From contig DASWHK010000085.1 of NCBI GenBank assembly GCA_036398215.1, positions 1 to 10,201 of the forward strand: a stretch of 10,201 nt of DNA, written 5' to 3'. Shown here piece by piece: positions 1-8,814 of this stretch. The translations under genes were made by a program, and so were the position numbers. The number at the start of each line of letters is the position of its first letter. The first letter of the stretch is position 1. The DNA comes from DASWHK01 sp036398215. GTDB taxonomy: Bacteria > Acidobacteriota > UBA890. A model generated the notes under the pieces. The model had not been told where the DNA came from. It saw only the letters and a list, made by a program, of their open reading frames with translations, and searched no databases.

Positions 1-2512
<2,512 letters not shown>

Positions 2513-2516
<4 letters not shown>

Positions 2517-2875
2517 CGGCCCGTGTCCTCGATCAAGTCGCTGGCGGCGGCGGCCTCGACCATCCGCTTCATGCGCGCCGCCTCGGCGGCGGCGACCTTG
2601 CGGCCGAACGGGGTGATTCGGTAATTGCGGCGCCGCTTGTCGGGGCCGGCCGCGCCCGGCGCGGCGGCCTGGCGCGCGATCAGCCCCGACTCGGTGAGCC
2701 GCAGCAAGATGGCGTAGAGGTTGCCGGGCAGCAGGCTGATCTGCCCGTCGCTGCGCGCCTCGATCTCCTTGACGATCGCGTAGCCGTGGCTGTCGCCGTC
2801 GGCGAGGACGAGCAGCACGGCGAACTCCACCGCGCTCATCGGCAACAGGTCGTTGACGTTCGGCTTCTGCGGCAT
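2513..2875 (-). CDS. PadR-family transcriptional regulator (padR1)
   Basis: This 120-residue protein has the PadR winged-helix layout. An N-terminal helix-turn-helix carries SAVEFAVLLVLADGDSHGYA followed by IVKEIEARS. A recognition helix and wing follow (LLPGNLYAILLRLTESGLI), then KRRRNYRITPFGRKVAAAE and a short C-terminal helix. PadR proteins are usually dimeric repressors, and those beside ADOPs are thought to control the adjoining permease and themselves. The stop codon overlaps the ADOP1 start by four bases, so the two are probably co-transcribed and translationally coupled. A TTG seven codons upstream (2896) keeps the frame open, but the ATG at 2875 has a GGAG eight bases upstream and is preferred. 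A promoter with embedded repeats lies about 75 bases upstream. The inducing ligand cannot be read from the sequence. Confidence 0.93.
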
Positions 2876-2883
2876 CGCTTGAG

Positions 2884-2887
2884 CTCC
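2884..2887 (-). promoter_or_regulatory. Shine-Dalgarno site of padR1
   Basis: On the minus strand GGAG lies eight bases before the ATG at 2875. The upstream TTG at 2896 has no comparable site, so this motif decides the start. Confidence 0.7.
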
Positions 2888-2948
2888 AAAGGGCAACTCG
2901 AAGGGAAGGACCGCCGGCCGCCCGGCGACGCCAATCCTGATGGATCCA

Positions 2949-2976
2949 AGTATACTGACTTACAGCATACTGTCAA
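2949..2976 (-). promoter_or_regulatory. Sigma70-like promoter with repeated octamer, probable PadR1 operator
   Basis: On the minus strand a perfect TTGACA (2971-2976) is separated by 16 bases from TATACT (2949-2954), close to the ideal housekeeping promoter. Two copies of an 8-mer overlap both boxes: AGTATACT (2949-2956), a perfect palindrome, and AGTATGCT on the minus strand (2964-2971), with one change. They start 15 bases apart. Repeats that cover the -35 and -10 boxes are what an autorepressor would bind. Assignment to PadR1 is inferred from position. The leader to the padR1 start is about 65-70 bases. Confidence 0.72.
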
Positions 2977-3024
2977 CGAGCACATCGCGCTGGCGCGGAG
3001 CCGGCCGCACTCTTCGACGGATTC

Positions 3025-3040
3025 GTGCCTTGCAAGGCAC
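3025..3040. repeat. Perfect 16-bp palindrome between the two ADOP modules
   Basis: GTGCCTTGCAAGGCAC reads identically on both strands and has no spacer. It lies 37 bases after the ADOP2 stop and about 50 bases before the padR1 -35 box. With no loop and no T-run it is a poor terminator; a binding site for a dimeric protein is more likely. Nothing in the window identifies the binder. Confidence 0.6.
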
Positions 3041-3077
3041 TCCGGCCCCCGTCGCCGGGTACGCGTGACGTAGCCGC

Positions 3078-5750
3078 CTATGCTTCCGCGCGCAGTGCCT
3101 TCGCCGGGTGGATGCCCGCCGCTCGCCGCGCCGGGATCCATGCGGCCAGGAGTGCGATCGCTGCCAGTCCGAGCCCTACTGCCGCGTACGTAAGGGGATC
3201 GAGCGGCTCAACGCCGAACAGCAGGCTGCGCAGCAGCCGGCTCCCGGCGGCGGCCAGGAGGAGACCCACGGGCACGCCCATTGCCACCAACCGGACGCCT
3301 TCGCCGAGCACCAGCCGCACCACGTCGCCGGCGTCAGCCCCGAGCGCTTGGCGCACGCCGAGCTCGTGGCCGCGCTCGGCGACGGCGTACGCCACCACCC
3401 CCGCAAGGCCCACCGACGCCAGCGCGGTGGCCAGGAGCGCGAACGCCCCGATCAGCATCGCCTGGTGGCGGGGGCCGACCCGGTGCTCCCAGAGCAACCG
3501 CTCGAGCGGGCCCACCTCCGTGATCGGAACCGTTCGGTCGAGGTCCCACACCACCTGGGCCGCCGCGCCAGCGAGCGCCAGGGGGTCGCCGCTTGTGCGC
3601 ACCGTGATCGTGAACCCCGCGACGAAGCTCCCGTTCTCCCAGTACGGCGTCGAGTCGTGTCCTCGCAAAAGATACAGAGTCGGCGTGGGAGGCGCCGCCG
3701 GCCCCTGGTGGCGCACGTCTCCGACGACCCCGACGACCTCGTAGGACACCCGGTCGATCGGCGCCATCTGCCCCCAGCGGATGGTGATGCGCTCGCCGAC
3801 GGGGTCCTCGACGGGGAAGAAGCGTCGCGCCATCTCCTCGTCCACGAGAATCGCCGGCGGCGCCCCGCCCGAGTCCCGCTCGTCCAGCAACCGCCCCTCC
3901 ACCAGGGGGATTCCCAGGCTTCGGAAGTAGCCCGGCTCGAAGGCCCGCAGCTCGGCCAGCGTCTCCTCCCCCGGGCGTGGGGACGGGCGGTCGTCGCGTG
4001 TGAACTCGTACATCCTCCGGAATGTGAACGGAAGGACGCTCACGCCGCCGACCGCCTCGACGTCCGGCAGCCGCGCGATCCCGCTGCGGACTCCCTCGTA
4101 GAACGCGCGCAGGTCCGCCTGCGCCGGGTGGGCTGCCTGCGGCGGTGAGACCCGGAAGACGAGCACGCCCTCGGGCTGGACGCCGGTCTCTACCCGCGTG
4201 AGGTGGTCGAGGCTCCTGAGGAGGAGTCCGGACGCCACGAGGAGGACCGCCGAGGCGGCCAGCTCAGCTGCCACCAGCGCCCGCCGGACCCGCCGCACGC
4301 GGCGCCCCTCTCCACCGCGCCCGCTCTCGCGGAGGCCTCGCGCCGGGCTTGCCCCCGAGACTTGAAGGAGCGGCGCCAGCCCGAAGAGGACGCCCGTGGT
4401 GGCGCTCACCAGGATGGTGAAGAGGAGGACCGCATCATCCACCTGCACCGAGGCGAGGCGTGGCAGACCCGGTGCGCCCAGAGCCACGAGCGCCCGGGTG
4501 GCGAGGGCCGCCAGCGCCAGACCACCGGCGCCCCCGAGGAGCGCCAGCAGGAGCCCTTCGGCCAGGAGCTGGCCCGCGAGGCGCGCGCGTCCAGCGCCCA
4601 ACGAGATCCGCACCGCCATCTCACGGCCACGGCCGGCGCTCCGGACGAGGATCAGGTTCGCCACGTTGGCGCAGGTCACGACCAGGACCAGACCAGCGAC
4701 CGCCGCGAGCACCAGCAGCGCTGGGCGGACCGGCCCGGTGAGGTCCTCGCGCAGCGACGCGGCGGTGAAAGCGTGGTCGGTGTTGGTGACGGGGTGCTCC
4801 CGGGCCAGGTCCCTGGAGATCGCCGCCAGCTCGGCCCGGGCGTCCTCGAGGGTGGCGCCCGACGCCAGACGGCCGAAGACCTGGAGCCACGGCTGGTCGC
4901 GCGCCGCGCCGTCGATCCAGCTCGGGCGAGAGGTCCAGATCTCCACGTCCGCCGCCGGTTCCCTAAGCTCCGGCTCCGCGACGCCCACCACGACGTACGG
5001 CTGACCGTCAAACGTCAGCGTCCGGCCAACGACCCTCCCGTCGCCACCGAAGACGCGCTGCCAGAGCCCGTACGAGAGCACGGCCGCCGGCTGGTGTCCT
5101 GGTTCATCCTCCTCCCGCAGCAGGTATCGACCCATGTGCGGGGCCCGTCCGAAGTGCCGGAAGAAACCAGATGAGACGCCCGCGATCTCCAGGCGGATCG
5201 GCTCGTTGGCTTGATACGTGACGTTCCAACCGGCCCGCAGGCTCAAGTCCTCGACGGTCCGCAGCCGCACCGCGAGGTCGTCGAAGTCGGCGGTCGACAC
5301 GGTGCTACTCTCGTTGCCTTCCGGAAGCCAAACGGTCCCGATCCGTACGAGGCGGTCGGCTTCGGGGTAGGGCAGCGGCTCCAGCAGGACGGCGTTGATT
5401 ACCGTGAACATGGCCGCGTTCGCGCCGATGCCGAGCCCCAGCGTCAGCACGACTGCGGCCGTGAAAGACGGGCTGCGGGCGAGGGCCCGGGCTGCGACAC
5501 GGAGCTCCCGGAGGCCGGCCGTCGGCGATCGACGCCCGAGCCGTCGGAGTCGCAGGCGGAGTGCGTCCTCGGCGGCGGCGGCGAGGCGTCCGGGGGGACG
5601 GTCAGGCCGCGGCGCTTGGCCCACCGCACCGGCGGCCAGTTGTCCCAGCTCCGCGTCCCACTCCCGCAGCCACTCATCGCGCCGATCTCCCGGCACGACC
5701 CTTCCCAAGAGGCGCAGCACCCGCCCCGTCCAGCTTCGTATCGACATCAT
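3078..5750 (-). CDS. ADOP-family (MacB/FtsX-like) permease, complete
   Basis: This 890-residue protein is complete. A charged N-terminal helical region (1-80) is followed by RELRVAARALARSPSF and a first membrane helix at about 95-122 (LGLGIGANAAMFTVINAVLL). A periplasmic domain spans 125-340 and includes SSGFFRHFGRAPHMGRYL and VGRTLTFDGQPYVVVGV. Helices follow near 343-369, 396-422, 438-463 and 490-512. A second periplasmic domain includes PGYFRSLGIPLVEGRLLDE and YEVVGVVGDVRHQGP. The final helices lie near 764-790, 815-835 and 853-872, ending in IPARRAAGIHPAKALRAE, a typical MacB/FtsX C-terminus. The two-fold 1+3 helix pattern is the duplication that gives the family its name. ATG codons occur at 5750 and 5747, and the gene starts three bases after the padR2 stop. 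No ATPase or membrane fusion partner is in the window. It is probably an exporter or envelope permease; the substrate is unknown. Confidence 0.95.
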   Translation of the reverse strand: MMSIRSWTGRVLRLLGRVVPGDRRDEWLREWDAELGQLAAGAVGQAPRPDRPPGRLAAAAEDALRLRLRRLGRRSPTAGLRELRVAARALARSPSFTAAVVLTLGLGIGANAAMFTVINAVLLEPLPYPEADRLVRIGTVWLPEGNESSTVSTADFDDLAVRLRTVEDLSLRAGWNVTYQANEPIRLEIAGVSSGFFRHFGRAPHMGRYLLREEDEPGHQPAAVLSYGLWQRVFGGDGRVVGRTLTFDGQPYVVVGVAEPELREPAADVEIWTSRPSWIDGAARDQPWLQVFGRLASGATLEDARAELAAISRDLAREHPVTNTDHAFTAASLREDLTGPVRPALLVLAAVAGLVLVVTCANVANLILVRSAGRGREMAVRISLGAGRARLAGQLLAEGLLLALLGGAGGLALAALATRALVALGAPGLPRLASVQVDDAVLLFTILVSATTGVLFGLAPLLQVSGASPARGLRESGRGGEGRRVRRVRRALVAAELAASAVLLVASGLLLRSLDHLTRVETGVQPEGVLVFRVSPPQAAHPAQADLRAFYEGVRSGIARLPDVEAVGGVSVLPFTFRRMYEFTRDDRPSPRPGEETLAELRAFEPGYFRSLGIPLVEGRLLDERDSGGAPPAILVDEEMARRFFPVEDPVGERITIRWGQMAPIDRVSYEVVGVVGDVRHQGPAAPPTPTLYLLRGHDSTPYWENGSFVAGFTITVRTSGDPLALAGAAAQVVWDLDRTVPITEVGPLERLLWEHRVGPRHQAMLIGAFALLATALASVGLAGVVAYAVAERGHELGVRQALGADAGDVVRLVLGEGVRLVAMGVPVGLLLAAAGSRLLRSLLFGVEPLDPLTYAAVGLGLAAIALLAAWIPARRAAGIHPAKALRAEA

Positions 5751-5753
5751 CCG

Positions 5754-6068
5754 TCAGGCCCCTTCCGGCTCCCAATCCGAACGGCCGCGCAGCGGGAACG
5801 GAAAACGCTGTCGGGCTTCCTCCACCAGCGGCTCCGCTGTGCGGCGGAGCTGGTAATACTTCCGCGAGGGACGTCCCTCGCGGCGGCCGATCTCCGCCGC
5901 TTCCCACGAGGACGCTACGAGCCCCTCCTCCTCTAGCCGCCTCAGGATCGGGTAGACGGTGCCCCCCCGGAGACCGGTGACGTCGGCGATGTCGAACCCG
6001 TAGCGGAGCCCCTCGTCCAGCGCCTGGAGGACCCTGGCGGTGGCGTAGGTCATGCGGATGCGCGCCAT
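5754..6068 (-). CDS. PadR-family transcriptional regulator (padR2)
   Basis: This 104-residue winged-helix protein has TYATARVLQALDEGLRYGFD as its first helices, then GLRGGTVYPILRRLEEEGLV as recognition helix and wing. PSRKYYQLRRTAEPLVEEARQ is the end of the wing and the C-terminal helix. The GGTVYPILRRLE segment is a PadR hallmark. An in-frame GTG at 6083 would add five residues, but the ATG at 6068 has a strong GGAGG four bases upstream, so it is chosen. The gene ends three bases before ADOP2 and surely forms an operon with it. It differs strongly from padR1: shorter, with no LLP motif before the recognition helix and a different C-terminus. The two regulators therefore probably see different signals and operators. 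Confidence 0.93.
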   Translation of the reverse strand: MARIRMTYATARVLQALDEGLRYGFDIADVTGLRGGTVYPILRRLEEEGLVASSWEAAEIGRREGRPSRKYYQLRRTAEPLVEEARQRFPFPLRGRSDWEPEGA

Positions 6069-6072
6069 GATT

Positions 6073-6077
6073 CCTCC
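6073..6077 (-). promoter_or_regulatory. Shine-Dalgarno site of padR2
   Basis: GGAGG on the minus strand ends four bases before the ATG at 6068. The spacing is short but the match is strong, and it argues against the GTG at 6083 as start. Confidence 0.65.
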
Positions 6078-6133
6078 CAGCACTGCGTCAGCGCTTTGCG
6101 CTTTGCCTTCCTGACACGTTGGCAGCCACAGAT

Positions 6134-6167
6134 AAGATACAAGTTAACTATATCTCTATCTAGATAG
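6134..6167 (-). promoter_or_regulatory. AT-rich candidate promoter/operator of padR2 with 12-bp palindrome
   Basis: In an otherwise GC-rich region, about 6130-6170 is AT-rich and full of GATA/TATC tetramers. It contains the perfect palindrome CTATCTAGATAG (6156-6167). On the minus strand TAGATA (6157-6162) and TATCTT (6134-6139) are spaced 17 bases apart, each matching four of six consensus positions. TATAGT (6148-6153) is an alternative -10. The palindrome overlaps the proposed -35 box, as expected for an autorepressor. The exact promoter boxes are uncertain; the palindrome is certain. Confidence 0.5.
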
Positions 6168-6232
6168 CAAAGTGAGATCGAGTGCCGGCCCGGCGGGCCT
6201 CTCCGCCTGGGTTGTGGTCGCCAGGATGACGG

Positions 6233-6334
6233 CTACGCGTCTGCCGGGAGGATTCGAAACGCCTTGTCTTCCGGCAGGCGCAGGGCGCGAAAGTGCCGCT
6301 CATCGAGGGTCAGCACGTCAGCGGTCCCGACCAC
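6233..6334 (-). pseudogene. Remnant of a VapC-type PIN-domain toxin (C-terminus only)
   Basis: The minus-strand frame ending at the TAG of 6233-6235 encodes about 30 residues containing ADVLTLDERHFRALR and ending AFRILPADA. The LTLDERHF...F.LLPAD pattern is the usual end of PIN-domain VapC-like ribonucleases, with the Asp of LTLDE near the last acidic position. The N-terminal roughly 100 residues, including the first catalytic Asp, are missing. The remnant lies in another frame from the antitoxin before it and overlaps its end, so a deletion has joined the tail of the antitoxin to the tail of the toxin. The left edge given is the first codon that looks PIN-like and is approximate. No functional ribonuclease is expected. 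Confidence 0.72.
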
Positions 6335-6560
6335 CGAACCGCTCGAGCGGCTCGTCGACGCGTTCGGCCACGGTCGGATCACCGAAGCCGACGGGCCATA
6401 AAGGCACTCGCGGGCGCGGTCGATCCAAGGCGCTCACCTTCTCCTGGACGGCCGCCCGAATGAGATCGGCCTCGCTGCGCCCCTCCGCGGCCGCCACCCG
6501 TTCGAGCGCCGCTTTCAGATCCTCGGGCAGGTACACCGTCGTCTTTCGCATGCCATTCAT
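6318..6560 (-). CDS. Ribbon-helix-helix (CopG/Arc-like) antitoxin, toxin lost
   Basis: This 80-residue protein has MRKTTVYLPEDLKAALERVA then EGRSEADLIRAAVQEKV, the beta strand and two helices of a ribbon-helix-helix DNA-binding domain. A C-terminal tail with GFGDPTVAERVDEPLERFG resembles antitoxins that pair with VapC toxins through such tails. It normally binds its own promoter and neutralises the toxin. Start choice: the ATG at 6560 has GGAG eleven bases upstream; alternatives are the ATG at 6551 and the GTG at 6590. It starts 42 bases after the amidohydrolase stop on the same strand and could be read through from it. The last residues (GGRDR) probably derive from the deletion junction with the toxin remnant. 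Confidence 0.85.
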   Translation of the reverse strand: MNGMRKTTVYLPEDLKAALERVAAAEGRSEADLIRAAVQEKVSALDRPRPRVPLWPVGFGDPTVAERVDEPLERFGGRDR

Positions 6561-6602
6561 AGCGCCATCATCTCCGATTAGCTGCGTCACAGGACCCGTG
6601 GG

Positions 6603-8078
6603 CTATCCTGCTCCGCCGGCCGCCATCATCGCCTCGATCTCGGCCAGGCGGGCCTCGATCTCGGCGCGCGGGATCCAGCGGCCGTTGACCATGACGCCGG
6701 CGTTGTCGGCGAAGCTGCTCACGTCATCGAGCGGGTTGGCGTTCAGCAGCACGAGGTCGGCGCGCTGGCCGGGGGCGACGGTGCCGAAGTCGTCGGCGCC
6801 GTAGAAGTCGGCGACCGCCTGGGTGCCGGAGTGCAGGACCTGAAACGGCGTCAGGCCGGAATCGACCATCACCCGCATCTCGTGGTGGATCGAGAAGCCG
6901 GGGACCGAGAACACCTGCGGCGAGTCGGTGCCGAGCAGCACCGGGACGCCGGCGTCGTAGAGCTCCTTGATGAGCCGCCGGCGCAGCTCGATCACCGGCC
7001 GGCCGGCATCGGGCGAGGGCAGGGTGGCGCGCCGCTGGTCGGCCTGCTCCGCCCACTGGCTGACGCCCTGGCCGAGCCCCTGCCGCCCCTCGGGCAGCCA
7101 GTAGCGCAGCTCGGGCCGCGCCGCGATCATCTCCTCGCCGGTGCGGCCGCCGAGAAACGTCTCCCAGAGGACCTCGGTGGGAACGACGCCGGCGCCGGCC
7201 TCGACGGTCGCCGCGACGACCTCGCCGATCTTCGACTCGTCGATCTGCGTGACGAGCTGCGGCAGGTCGAAGAGGCCGGCGGCGGCCACCGCCTCGCGAT
7301 CGTCGATCATCGCCTCGATGAAGTTGTCGAGGTGGTCGATGGTGGTCTGCCCCTGCTGGAGCGCGCTGTAGAGGCCGACGAGGTTGGAGACGTGGCCGGA
7401 GAAGGTGATGCCGACCTCGTTCGCCGTCGAGGCGATGGCGGCGTAGACCTCGGGCGTCAGCCCCTCGTGGACCTTGAGGTGGTCGAAGCCGGCGGCGGCC
7501 GCCTCGCGCACCAGCCGCTCGGCGTCCTCGACGGTTTGCACGCTGTTGCCCGACATCGACGGCGCGCAGACGAACAGCCGCGGCCCGACGATCTCGCCGG
7601 CCTCGATCGCGTCGCGTAGCGGCAGATGGCTGGCGTTGCCCTGCATGCCGCGCACCAGGGTCACGCCGTTGGCGACGTACAGGAACAGCACCGCCTCGGT
7701 GAACGCCGCCTGCTCCGGGTTCGGGTAGTGGCCGTGCATCTCGGCGACGCCCGGCATCAGGAACTTGCCGCGGCCGTCCACCTGGGTGGCGCCGGCGGGC
7801 GTGTCGATCTCCATCATCGAGCCCATCTCGGCGATCCGGCCGCCGCGCACCACGACCGTCTGCCCGGGGACGACGCGCTCGCCATCCATCGGGATCACCG
7901 TCACGCCGACGAAGGCCGTGACCGGGCCGGCGCCGGCTCCCGGCTCCCCGCCGCCGGCGGGCGAAAGGGTCGGGGACTCCGGGGCCTCCGCGCAGGCGGC
8001 GATGACGACCGACAAGACCACGAGCGCCAACCAGCTCGTGCCTGAGATCGCCCGCTTCTTCGGGATCGTCATTCGCAT
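6603..8078 (-). CDS. Secreted lipoprotein amidohydrolase (imidazolonepropionase/prolidase-like)
   Basis: This 491-residue protein starts with a lipoprotein signal: KKR, a hydrophobic stretch at about 16-28, and the lipobox IAAC with lipidated Cys29. A low-complexity Gly/Pro/Ala linker follows to about residue 52. The metal-dependent amidohydrolase fold then shows H115-G-H117 after FLMPGVAEM, a candidate carboxylated Lys202 in HLKVHEG, His229 in FSGHVSN, His249 in TIDHLDN, and Asp385 in LLGTDSPQ. It closes with the small beta domain (TVAPGQRADLVLLNANPL). These residues suggest an active one- or two-metal hydrolase of an amide or cyclic amide, perhaps a dipeptide. The substrate is not deducible. 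The ATG at 8078, with another at 8072, lies inside the opposing DUF4160 gene and no Shine-Dalgarno site is visible. No later start would keep the KKR of the signal peptide. Confidence 0.92.
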   Translation of the reverse strand: MRMTIPKKRAISGTSWLALVVLSVVIAACAEAPESPTLSPAGGGEPGAGAGPVTAFVGVTVIPMDGERVVPGQTVVVRGGRIAEMGSMMEIDTPAGATQVDGRGKFLMPGVAEMHGHYPNPEQAAFTEAVLFLYVANGVTLVRGMQGNASHLPLRDAIEAGEIVGPRLFVCAPSMSGNSVQTVEDAERLVREAAAAGFDHLKVHEGLTPEVYAAIASTANEVGITFSGHVSNLVGLYSALQQGQTTIDHLDNFIEAMIDDREAVAAAGLFDLPQLVTQIDESKIGEVVAATVEAGAGVVPTEVLWETFLGGRTGEEMIAARPELRYWLPEGRQGLGQGVSQWAEQADQRRATLPSPDAGRPVIELRRRLIKELYDAGVPVLLGTDSPQVFSVPGFSIHHEMRVMVDSGLTPFQVLHSGTQAVADFYGADDFGTVAPGQRADLVLLNANPLDDVSSFADNAGVMVNGRWIPRAEIEARLAEIEAMMAAGGAG

Positions 8079-8307
8079 GTACGTGGAAGCCGGTGGGCCC
8101 CACCACAGCCCACATTTCCACGCATACTATCAAAACAGGGCCGGCGTCTACGCTCTCGACAGCGCCGAGCTGATTGCGGGATCATTACCCCGTCGTGCAG
8201 AGCGCTTGGTCATGGCATGGGCCGAGCTGCACCGAGAGGAGCTCGGAGAGAACTGGAAGCACCTTCAGGCGGGGGCTCCGCCTTTCAAGATTGCACCGCT
8301 GAGATAA
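8038..8307 (+). CDS. DUF4160 family protein
   Basis: This 89-residue protein is recognised by PEIARFFGIVIRMY at its start, the histidine-rich HHSPHFHAYY at 22-31, LPRRAERLVMAW at 50-61 and LHREELGENW at 64-73. This is the full span of the DUF4160 family. The GTG at 8038 is chosen because family members begin M-P-x-I; no good Shine-Dalgarno site is seen. The frame stays open far upstream, but that part is the antisense of the amidohydrolase. DUF4160 genes commonly sit beside DUF2442 genes, as here with a gap of six bases. The pair has the size and arrangement of a toxin-antitoxin module, but the biochemical role is unknown. The first 41 bases overlap the amidohydrolase 5' end on the other strand. 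Confidence 0.88.
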   Translation: MPEIARFFGIVIRMYVEAGGPHHSPHFHAYYQNRAGVYALDSAELIAGSLPRRAERLVMAWAELHREELGENWKHLQAGAPPFKIAPLR

Positions 8308-8313
8308 GCAGTC

Positions 8314-8643
8314 ATGGTCCACGAAATCCATCAGGTGACGGGGTTCGAGAAGGTCGGGCCGTACACGCTTCGGGTCGACTTCGCCGACGAGAGCTCGCAG
8401 GTGATCGACTTCCGCTCGATCCTTCGAGGCGAGTTGTATGGGCCGCTGGCGGATGCCGAGATCTTCGATCAGGTTGCGCTCGATCCCGAGGCCCACACGC
8501 TCGTTTGGCCCAATGGCGCCGATTTCGATCCGGCGATCCTGCATGACTGGCCCGAGCGCGTTGCCGACTTGAAGCGGCTCGCGCGGGGGTGGGAGGCTCC
8601 CCGGGCTTCGAGAGACGGCTCGAACGGCGCGATTAGCCGGTAG
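8314..8643 (+). CDS. DUF2442 family protein
   Basis: This 109-residue protein has typical DUF2442 features: VGPYTLRVDFADES near the start, LRGELYGPLAD at about 38-47, and TLVWPNGADFDPAILHDWP at 62-80. About 20 residues beyond the usual family end form a polar, probably disordered tail (APRASRDGSNGAISR). It follows DUF4160 by six bases and is surely in the same operon. DUF2442 proteins are small alpha/beta proteins; the pairing suggests that one partner controls or neutralises the other, but which does so cannot be told from sequence. Confidence 0.9.
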   Translation: MVHEIHQVTGFEKVGPYTLRVDFADESSQVIDFRSILRGELYGPLADAEIFDQVALDPEAHTLVWPNGADFDPAILHDWPERVADLKRLARGWEAPRASRDGSNGAISR

Positions 8644-8670
8644 CCGACAGCCGACGAGAGCCGGGCCACC

Positions 8671-8688
8671 CTTCGCGCATTCGCGAAG
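8671..8688 (+). terminator. Hairpin after the DUF4160/DUF2442 pair
   Basis: CTTCGCG and CGCGAAG form a perfect 7-bp stem around a CATT loop, 28 bases after the DUF2442 stop. There is no T-run behind it, so it is at best a weak or Rho-assisted terminator, or an mRNA end stabiliser. Confidence 0.35.
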
Positions 8689-8746
8689 CTGTGCATACTG
8701 CTGCCTAGTGGTGCGCACTTCTCATCATGAAACTTACCGCGACCGG

Positions 8747-8775
8747 TTGACGAACACACCGAAACAGATCATAAG
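8747..8775 (+). promoter_or_regulatory. Candidate sigma70 promoter of the serine protease gene
   Basis: TTGACG (8747-8752, five of six) and CATAAG (8770-8775, four of six) are separated by 17 bases. They lie 39 bases before the ATG at 8815, which is preceded by AGGGGAGG (8801-8808) at ideal spacing. The position in a non-coding gap supports the call. Confidence 0.55.
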
Positions 8776-8814
8776 GGAGCCGAAACCTGGTTCATCCATC
8801 AGGGGAGGCGCACC

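Noticed and set aside
3108..4148. 346-codon plus-strand frame (and a similar one at 4203-5174)
   Set aside because: Antisense shadows of ADOP2 with low-complexity composition and no recognisable domain.
6088..6106. Tandem GCGCTTT repeat in the padR2 leader
   Set aside because: Only two short copies; chance is a sufficient explanation.
6831..7619. 262-codon plus-strand frame
   Set aside because: Antisense shadow of the amidohydrolase, whose metal ligands are intact on the other strand.
7765..8037. Upstream extension of the DUF4160 frame
   Set aside because: The frame is open but lies antisense to the amidohydrolase and shows no family similarity; DUF4160 members start at the residue encoded by the GTG at 8038.
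8692..8700. GCATACTG match to part of the padR1 operator repeat
   Set aside because: A single 8-base match downstream of DUF2442 with no second copy or promoter overlap; probably chance.
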